A DNA stretch of 64,000 bases, taken from Symbiodinium natans. Its lineage: Eukaryota; Sar; Dinophyceae; Suessiales; Symbiodiniaceae. Location of the stretch: NCBI GenBank assembly GCA_905221605.1, contig CAJNDS010002314.1:32501-96500 (forward strand). The letters run 5' to 3'. Below, piece by piece: positions 58,346-64,000 of the stretch (its first letter is position 1; the number at the start of each line of letters is the position of its first letter). The notes below the pieces were generated by a model. The model did no database searches, was not told the DNA's origin, and saw only the letters and a program-made list of their open reading frames with translations. Both the position numbers and the translations under genes were made by a program.

Positions 58346-58492
58346 GCTGAACCCACCGACCTGGAGGAGACCTCACATGTTCTGAAGTGCGCGCAGGGCT
58401 CTTTCAGATGCTTCAGGTTCAGGGACAAGAATGGGTCAGCTTGGCCTTAAGCTACAGCGGGCAGAACGGTCTACTGTGAGAAACACTACCGG

Positions 58493-58520
58493 GGAGGAAG
58501 CCTCCGGAGGAAACCTCCGC
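58493..58520. repeat. Double hairpin, copy 1
   Basis: GGAGGAAGCCTCC followed at once by GGAGGAAACCTCC, then GCATG. About 170 bases away the same pair recurs (58659) within a larger diverged duplication that also shares GGTCTACT and GCGCGCAGGGC. Confidence 0.85.
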
Positions 58521-58658
58521 ATGTGAAAATTTCACGCAAGAGACTATACATCTTAGCACGAGATCATGGCTTTATTGCGCGCAGGGCAGCGTTCATGCCG
58601 AGTTGCCTTAGGCAACAGCAGGCATATAGGTCTACTTTAAGAAGAAAGAACACTGCTG

Positions 58659-58686
58659 CGGAGGAAGCCTCCGGAGGAAACCTCCG
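58659..58686. repeat. Double hairpin, copy 2
   Basis: It has the same two consecutive stems as 58493-58520, again followed by CATG. It lies 20 bases downstream of the ORF B stop in the sense direction. Confidence 0.85.
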
Positions 58687-58705
58687 CATGCGAAGGTAGA
58701 GCGAG

Positions 58706-60184
58706 CTAGACCCTTACGTAGAAAGCCAAATACGATCCCTGGCAAATTTGATCCGAGAGGAGCGTAGTTCGCCGTGGTGAGCGGTCATCATCTGCGAGAT
58801 ACGCCACTTCTTCTCTCAAAAAACCTGTCCTATAATGCCCAGATCTCCAATCATCTCCTAGATGAATGATGAATGCATATAGTCGAAAGCTGACCACAGC
58901 GGTTGTCGTGCCATTATCTATAAACTCTGGAAGCTCCAGAGTGGTGTCTAAAACTTGAGGCCGATTTGTTTTCTCCAAGTGCTCAAACCTTTGGATCTGA
59001 ATGCAAACCAGGTTCACTCCCGGGAGTAGCCCATAGGTGCTCCCCCTGTGCGCCCACTGAGAAATGGCTTGCTGTAGTGTGGAGAGGCCATCTGGTGGGT
59101 CAGGCAAGAAAAGAATCAAACCCCCTCTATCCTCTACGCTGATTCTTTCCACGGGTGCTGTGATTTGAACCCTCGCTTCCCAAACATCTGCTGAAAGCAC
59201 ATGGGATCTCTGAATGATATGTGCTAGAAACTGGGATGCATCTTCTTGCCTGGGTCTGAATCGCCATCCCGTCAGCAGAGGACGTAGCTGTCGCAGCCTA
59301 CGAACATCCACACTAGAAGAACGACCCCCTACTGCGTCAATTTCCGTCAATATTTGTCTCAGATATGGATCAGAAAGAATACCCTCTGATGCAAGCGAGG
59401 CAAGGATATGCACTACTGTGTGTGCATAGCACAGTTGATGCGGATTATGATAGGCCAGAGACCAGGCTGTGACGGGCACTGACGAAGGTCTCCCCTCTGC
59501 TGGTGCGTCTCGCTGGGAGCTTGCTGGTGCCTGGTGAGACCGAATCCTACTGGTGGAGGAAGCCTCCTGGGAGGAACCCTCCTGCGCACGAATCCCAAGT
59601 TCCGACGTCACAGTGCCATATTCTATGTGTGGGTCGGTAGACTTTTTCATTGCTGCACTCATGGCATAGACCTGCAGCAGGACTACACACTGGTCCGCGT
59701 GGCGAACCGGAGCGTCAACCATCATTCCACAATATCTGCATTCCTCCTTTTTATGAAGCAGTCTCTTATGTGTGCGCATGTTGGCATAGACTGAGTCTGA
59801 GGCCCCTGCCCAGAAAGCCTGGTGCGCTTTCTGAATGTGCTGTTTGACGCCCTTGTGACCGACAATGAACTGCCCACAGAGGCTGCAGTAAGCCCGCAAG
59901 TGCTTGGTCACATGAGCCTTTTTGAGAAGCAGGTCAGGGTCTCTTTTCAATTGATCCTGAACACTTGGTTGGAGCAGCAAGGCTGTGCTCTCCGCTCCTG
60001 AGCAGGACGATGATCGCTCCCTCAGCTCTGGAAGCTTTGAACATGTTCCCGATTCAACATGTCTGCGAAGCTGATGCATTGTGCGCAGCTGTTTGTGACA
60101 TGCTGCACATTGCGGGAGTCCCTGCAGACTATGTGCGAAGACTTGGAATTTTTGGGCCCAACTGGTTTGCTCTTTGGCCTCCAT
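58706..60184 (-). CDS. LINE ORF B: zinc fingers plus ubiquitin-specific protease (C19-like) domain
   Basis: It encodes 492 aa. Three zinc-finger-like motifs come first: Cys26/Cys29...His42...Cys48, Cys100/Cys103/His116/His121 (same spacing as the finger ending ORF A) and Cys149/Cys152/His162/Cys166. From about residue 240 the protein follows a USP deubiquitinase. The Cys box NPHQLCYAHTVVHIL has Asn247 and nucleophile Cys252 at the canonical five-residue spacing. QEDASQFLAHII (313-324) follows, then a strand VCIQIQRFEHL (393-403). The His box is LGDDWRSGHY (His450), with ADDDRS (Asp465-467) 15-17 residues later and YLAFYVR at the end. All catalytic positions are kept, so the domain could remove ubiquitin, perhaps from the retrotransposition machinery or chromatin. 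It lies +1 in frame relative to ORF A and starts inside it, so it may be reached by frameshift or reinitiation, or the split may be an indel. Confidence 0.88.
   Translation of the reverse strand: MEAKEQTSWAQKFQVFAHSLQGLPQCAACHKQLRTMHQLRRHVESGTCSKLPELRERSSSCSGAESTALLLQPSVQDQLKRDPDLLLKKAHVTKHLRAYCSLCGQFIVGHKGVKQHIQKAHQAFWAGASDSVYANMRTHKRLLHKKEECRYCGMMVDAPVRHADQCVVLLQVYAMSAAMKKSTDPHIEYGTVTSELGIRAQEGSSQEASSTSRIRSHQAPASSQRDAPAEGRPSSVPVTAWSLAYHNPHQLCYAHTVVHILASLASEGILSDPYLRQILTEIDAVGGRSSSVDVRRLRQLRPLLTGWRFRPRQEDASQFLAHIIQRSHVLSADVWEARVQITAPVERISVEDRGGLILFLPDPPDGLSTLQQAISQWAHRGSTYGLLPGVNLVCIQIQRFEHLEKTNRPQVLDTTLELPEFIDNGTTTAVVSFRLYAFIIHLGDDWRSGHYRTGFLREEVAYLADDDRSPRRTTLLSDQICQGSYLAFYVRV
59555..59585. 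repeat. Double hairpin inside ORF B
   Basis: GGAGGAAGCCTCC plus a diverged second stem GGGAGGAACCCTCC. In ORF B it encodes part of the low-complexity linker between fingers and USP domain (EGSSQEASSTS). Confidence 0.8.
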
Positions 60185-63100
60185 GCTTCACTAGTGTATG
60201 ATGCTGCAATCCCTTGTTGCTAGAGAAACTTCTATCACATAGCGAACAGGGCACTGCATGATCTTCTTCGGCCAGAGCCAATTGCATGGATTGAAGTAGC
60301 TGCTGTTGGCTAATCAGCCGGCTGCGTAGACCCAGGTACTCTTGGATCGTTTGTAAGTTGCCTGTTGGCTTGGCAGCATCCATCGCATCCTGATAGTTCC
60401 TCATTTGCCTGAGAAGAACTTCCTGAGGAGTTTGGATCTTGTGGTGCTCAAACAGCTCTGTGGTTTCCATTCGACTAAAATGCTGATGCTGCTGAAAGAT
60501 AGATCTGAGCATCCGAGAATATTTGCTCTGGAGCTTTTGCAGTCCCGTGTGGGTGATTCCCGTGGAGACTATGCCATGCAAGAGCGAAGACTCGACATAC
60601 ACTCGCCAGATCTCTATTTTCTTCGCCTCGTCAAGGGCCTTCGTCGTGCACAAGATACTCCTAAGGAGCTCAAATTTGCCTTGGGCTTGAGAAATCCTGT
60701 AGTCTACTGTTTGATCCTTGTAAGCACCATAGCTTAGTTGCACTCCTAGATAGGTCAGCTGATGATGAATCGGAATCTGATGCCCCGAGGGAAGAACCAA
60801 ATGGAGCTGATTTTTTAATCGTTTGGTGTATTGCTTGCGGAAGAGGGATTGCTGAGTGCCTTGCACCATGAGCAGTGCCTTGGATTTCGCTGGATTGACT
60901 TCAAGGCCGACTTCCTCGAGGGATTGAAACAAAGCTTCAAGCCGAGTGAGTACCTGCTGCAGTTCGGCAAAGCTTGTAAAAGTTTCCTGATGGAGAAAAT
61001 CGTCAGCGAAGACAGTGAGTATATCTCTTGCCTGACTGCTGCCAGGCCCCCACTTCTTCTCCATCCTGTCCATGACTAGCAAGGTTAAGGCAGACCACAA
61101 TGCAGGAGCTAATTTACATCCCTGTTTAATTCCCGAAGAAGTAGGAACACTGAACTCAAGCCCATTAGTGCCCATGTTGTACGATGTACAGGAGTGGAGT
61201 TGTACAACAAGGTCCTTAGTGGTTTGATCTATGTTGAGCTTGTCTAAGGCTTCAAGCAACTCTTGTCTGTTGACAGAGTCAAAGGCTTTGCTCAGATCGA
61301 CGGAGACTGTTAAGGCCCCTGCCAATGGGAGCCTTCTCTGACCTTGCTGTGCCTTGTGCATATCCCGGCGATGCTCTTGGCGCATTTCCTGCACGAGATC
61401 CAGATGCTGACACGCTTTTGCAATGGCATCTCGCACCCCTCGCTTCCGAATATATGCAAACTGCGGCTCAAGCTGTGAGCGCTCTTGCAGTGCCGGTGCT
61501 ATGCGAGTCTTGACAGCACCTGCAAGCACTTTGCCTGGAACACTTATTACTCCTATGGGCCTCAAGTTCTTCATAGCTGTAGCTGGCTTACCCGGCTTTG
61601 GAATCCATGCAATTCTGGGGTCCTTCAAGTACGGTGAGATATCTGACTGAGAAACCTCTGTGTTTATCAGATCAGCGATCTTCACATGAGCCTCAGGCGC
61701 TAAGCTCTTCCAGGCCGAGACCGGGGCCGACATGCTGGGAACCGCCTTGCCCACCGGAATTGTTTTTATTTGCTCGGCCACCTGCGAGGCATTGACAGCC
61801 TCTCGTGGTCTGGCTGCCACCGGATCCAGGGGAGATCCCTTGGAGAAGATGTGACTCGAATACTCTCGCATCGCACTTGCCGAGGCCTTCGCATCTAGGG
61901 GCTCACCTGCTGAATCCCTGAGATTGACCCTTTGAGCAGGTTTCCATGGGGCCAGCTTTCTAAGGGCTTGGGACAGTTTGTGAGACTGCTGTCTCTTGTC
62001 CTCTTGGGCTTGAAGAAGGAGCCTCTCCTGCTTTTCAAGTTTTCTTTGCTTCTGCAACTTTTTGAAAGATTGGGCCTCTGTCTTTATGTCGCTGATTAGC
62101 TGTTGGCACTCAGGAGACTGCCCATTACCGGATCGCTTGTGCTCCTGAATTTGGCGCACCTTTGTCCAGTAAGCCTGCTGAATGGGCCCTGCAACTGGCT
62201 GAGCCTTGCGAGGCGGTGGAAATTGCTCAGCAGTGACTCGAACCATCGTCCTGTCGATCGATTGCCAAGAGTTCTGCTCAGCCACACTCTTGACTACTTC
62301 AGCTGTTAGGTGCTTGGAATAAGCCTGCCAGTCTTCATCTTTTCGTCTAAAGCTGGCATCAAGTGCAGTGGCATCAAAGGGCTTTGGTTTGCTTGGGGGA
62401 GGACTGTATGGAGGAACAAACAGTTTGGCTCTGACCGGGAAGTGCTTGGAGCCATCCCGGTACGCTGCAACTGGAAAATTCTTATCGGAGGAAGCCTCCT
62501 TCGACCGCCTCCGGGCATCCTGCAGTCGAACTAGCAGAAAGTCAATTTGAGACTCATATGTGCCATCGCTGTTTGCATAAGTGCTTTTATGGCTGGAGGC
62601 CCATGTGTTGAGCGCTGTCAGCCCACAAGATCTGCACAGTTCTGGGAGCGATCTAACATCTGCATTGGCAAATCTGGCACGGCGAGGCACACTGGGCCCA
62701 ATGAAAGGACGCTCTGTGACTGCATGTGAGTTGAAATCACCGGCAACAAGCATAAAGTCTCTCAAAGGCACTCTGCGAAGGCGAGTCTCAAGTTGACTCA
62801 GCACATCCTTCCTCCGTCGTCTATTGTCCAACTTGGAGAGTTTGGAGTCCCAAACATGCTGATACAGATTGAGTAGATGGATCCTAGACCTCTGCCAAGG
62901 AATCATGACATGCTGCAGGTGCCCTGGAATTATGGTGGTGCTGCGAATCTCTGAGAGCTGGGCCACGGATCGATGCACAAGGACAACGAGGCCGGCTTTA
63001 TGTCTACTCTCTGAGCCACAGGTGAGGACTGACCATGGACCTGAGCTGTAGGTTTGGTCCTGCTGCCAGTGGGATTCTTGCAGCAGCACAAGCTTGATGT

Positions 63101-63527
63101 TCTGATATTCTGGTGTTGCCAAAATGGCCAGAAGCTCATTCCAAACTCGACTCGTTATTGAACCTGCGTTCCAAGATAAAACCTCAATTTCAAATTTGTG
63201 GTGATACTGTCTGATCGGCTGAAAAGATTGCTTCTCTGGCTTCTCAGAGACTGCAAATTGGTCTTCATGGGCTCCTAGAGCCTGAGCGGTCAGAAGTCGG
63301 CCTTTGTAAAGTGCTGCTCCCTTCGCCAGGGCAACTTTACAAGCTCTTTGGTAGCTACGCTTGCCGGTTTTGTTCATGGTTAGCTGACTTCGCTGCGCAT
63401 GCTGCTCAGCTTCATCGGGGGGCGCTACTTCCCGAAACCCTCGATTCTGATCCATGGCTGGACCCTGGGACTTGGGACCCAGGCACCCAAGAAAGCTCGC
63501 TACGGCTACGAGAAATAAAATCCTCAT
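60129..63527 (-). CDS. LINE ORF A: APE-type endonuclease, reverse transcriptase, C2H2 finger
   Basis: It encodes 1132 aa from the ATG at 63527, the first after the spliced-leader-like sequence. The frame stays open to 63590 through the (GTT)5 junction, and 63455 is another in-frame ATG. The APE endonuclease spans about residues 115-370: WNAGS (Asn120), LLQESHW (Glu151), GDFN (263-266), SQID (326-329) and KHFPV (His362). A basic linker follows. Reverse transcriptase motifs are IPKPGKP (642-648), DLSKAFD (744-750), GIKQGCKLAP (799-808), FADD (840-843) and LTYLG (924-928). A C-terminal CSLC...H...H finger (Cys1094, Cys1097, His1110, His1115) ends the ORF. The product would nick DNA and copy element RNA by target-primed reverse transcription. 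The SDH motif of the endonuclease reads SKH, losing a usually conserved Asp. The last 56 bases overlap ORF B. Confidence 0.96.
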   Translation of the reverse strand: MRILFLVAVASFLGCLGPKSQGPAMDQNRGFREVAPPDEAEQHAQRSQLTMNKTGKRSYQRACKVALAKGAALYKGRLLTAQALGAHEDQFAVSEKPEKQSFQPIRQYHHKFEIEVLSWNAGSITSRVWNELLAILATPEYQNIKLVLLQESHWQQDQTYSSGPWSVLTCGSESRHKAGLVVLVHRSVAQLSEIRSTTIIPGHLQHVMIPWQRSRIHLLNLYQHVWDSKLSKLDNRRRRKDVLSQLETRLRRVPLRDFMLVAGDFNSHAVTERPFIGPSVPRRARFANADVRSLPELCRSCGLTALNTWASSHKSTYANSDGTYESQIDFLLVRLQDARRRSKEASSDKNFPVAAYRDGSKHFPVRAKLFVPPYSPPPSKPKPFDATALDASFRRKDEDWQAYSKHLTAEVVKSVAEQNSWQSIDRTMVRVTAEQFPPPRKAQPVAGPIQQAYWTKVRQIQEHKRSGNGQSPECQQLISDIKTEAQSFKKLQKQRKLEKQERLLLQAQEDKRQQSHKLSQALRKLAPWKPAQRVNLRDSAGEPLDAKASASAMREYSSHIFSKGSPLDPVAARPREAVNASQVAEQIKTIPVGKAVPSMSAPVSAWKSLAPEAHVKIADLINTEVSQSDISPYLKDPRIAWIPKPGKPATAMKNLRPIGVISVPGKVLAGAVKTRIAPALQERSQLEPQFAYIRKRGVRDAIAKACQHLDLVQEMRQEHRRDMHKAQQGQRRLPLAGALTVSVDLSKAFDSVNRQELLEALDKLNIDQTTKDLVVQLHSCTSYNMGTNGLEFSVPTSSGIKQGCKLAPALWSALTLLVMDRMEKKWGPGSSQARDILTVFADDFLHQETFTSFAELQQVLTRLEALFQSLEEVGLEVNPAKSKALLMVQGTQQSLFRKQYTKRLKNQLHLVLPSGHQIPIHHQLTYLGVQLSYGAYKDQTVDYRISQAQGKFELLRSILCTTKALDEAKKIEIWRVYVESSLLHGIVSTGITHTGLQKLQSKYSRMLRSIFQQHQHFSRMETTELFEHHKIQTPQEVLLRQMRNYQDAMDAAKPTGNLQTIQEYLGLRSRLISQQQLLQSMQLALAEEDHAVPCSLCDRSFSSNKGLQHHTLVKHGGQRANQLGPKIPSLRT
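62487..62499. repeat. Single hairpin inside ORF A
   Basis: GGAGGAAGCCTCC encodes EASS in ORF A (RSKEASSDK, in the loop before the endonuclease SKH motif). It is in the same reading phase as the copy in ORF B. Confidence 0.75.
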
Positions 63528-63545
63528 CTTGGGCCAGAATCTTAC
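63528..63545 (-). promoter_or_regulatory. Spliced-leader-like 5' end of the LINE
   Basis: The sense strand reads GTAAG then ATTCTGGCCCAAG, immediately before the first ATG (63527). The last 13 bases match the 3' part of the dinoflagellate spliced leader (ATTTTGGCTCAAG) at 11 positions; both mismatches are T-to-C transitions. An AG just before it could be a trans-splice acceptor fed by the (GTT)5 tract. The leader sequence used is from memory. Confidence 0.5.
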
Positions 63546-64000
63546 AACAACAACAACATTTTGCATTGCACTCACTGCCAGAATCAGCATGTGGACCTCT
63601 GATCACTTTGGATCCTCGGCACGTCGGCTACTCTGTATCCGCCTTGGGAGCTCCAGCAGTCTTTTCTAGTTCGTACTTCACGCCCCTCAGGGCTGCTGAA
63701 AGGATTGTTGCGCACAGCTATGTTCGAGTATGTGGAATGCATCCGCCCCTCAGGGCTGCGATAGCGCTGTGCTGGCTGGACACCCTACGACCGCCTCCTA
63801 CTGGCTCACCTGCACCCGCGACTGCTGCAGTGCCGGCTGGCCCCGATGTTGTGTTGCAGGCTATAGCTGTGCGCTAGCTGAGTTTGGTGTGATTAAGGCG
63901 GGCAAGTGTGATATAGAAGGTCTCACCCGCCTTTTTTATTTCACAGTCCGGCCTTTTGGACTTCGAGAGGATCGCTTCCTCCAGATTGCCAGGTCCCACT
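63544..64000 (-). mobile_element. 3' end of an adjacent LINE copy (partial)
   Basis: (ACA)5 at 63544-63558 and the 3' UTR end from 63559 match 57294-57735 with three substitutions in about 440 bases. The copy continues beyond the right edge of the window. Confidence 0.95.

Larger units (their letters stand above)
57294..58705 (-). other. LINE 3' UTR
   Basis: It is 1412 bp between the ORF B stop and the (GTT)n tail, with no convincing sense ORF. It contains a diverged internal duplication, four GGAGG/CCTCC hairpin sites and a G/C stem near the 3' end. The terminal 442 bases are repeated at 63559-64000 with three substitutions, so they belong to the element. An antisense open frame (plus, 57301-57612) exists in both copies and is probably incidental. 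Confidence 0.85.

Overview
The window looks like nuclear DNA of a dinoflagellate. Hundreds of short TTTAGGG/CCCTAAA arrays run through the first 56 kb. Three split genes lie between them, all on the minus strand, with exons of 19-99 nt and donors GT, GC or GA against AG acceptors. The last 8 kb is a non-LTR retrotransposon whose 5' end resembles the dinoflagellate spliced leader. GC/GA donors, one-way gene arrays and spliced-leader relics together point to dinoflagellates; the species cannot be named from the sequence. I assembled the split genes by eye from codon phase, splice sites and domain motifs; no alignment was run.

Layout, in transcription order from right to left. 63544-64000: 3' end of one LINE copy. 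56120-63543: a second, nearly complete LINE copy in the same orientation, with an endonuclease-reverse transcriptase ORF, an overlapping ORF with zinc fingers and a ubiquitin-specific-protease domain, a 1.4 kb 3' UTR and a 1.17 kb (GTT)n tail. 54102-47500: eight exons of a receptor-like/Pelle (TKL) protein kinase, catalytic loop to subdomain XI. 47434-44551: element C, bounded by inverted (TA)n plus C13 ends and filled with a foldback and a 78-bp satellite. 43996-21573: nineteen exons of a Pro/Gln/Gly-rich protein with a duplicated exon block and a C-terminal UBA domain ending in a stop. 20437-1030: seventeen exons of a two-RRM RNA-binding protein with a Gly-rich linker. Its 6.25-kb intron (9054-15307) holds elements A and B, two further (TA)n/C-run-bounded elements sharing a central (TA)n tract.

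The main pattern is where the telomere-like arrays sit. For about 28 of 44 assembled exons the plus strand reads (CCCTAAA)n - exon - (TTTAGGG)n. On the sense strand a typical intron therefore starts with TTTAGGG repeats and ends with CCCTAAA repeats. Its ends can base-pair, G-triplets follow the donor, and CTAAAC branch-point-like units with C-tracts precede the acceptor. I infer that the arrays are part of intron structure here, not a chromosome end.

No rRNA, tRNA, CRISPR array or intact spliced-leader gene was recognised. Most long open frames in the first 56 kb are readings of telomere, CT-rich or microsatellite repeats.
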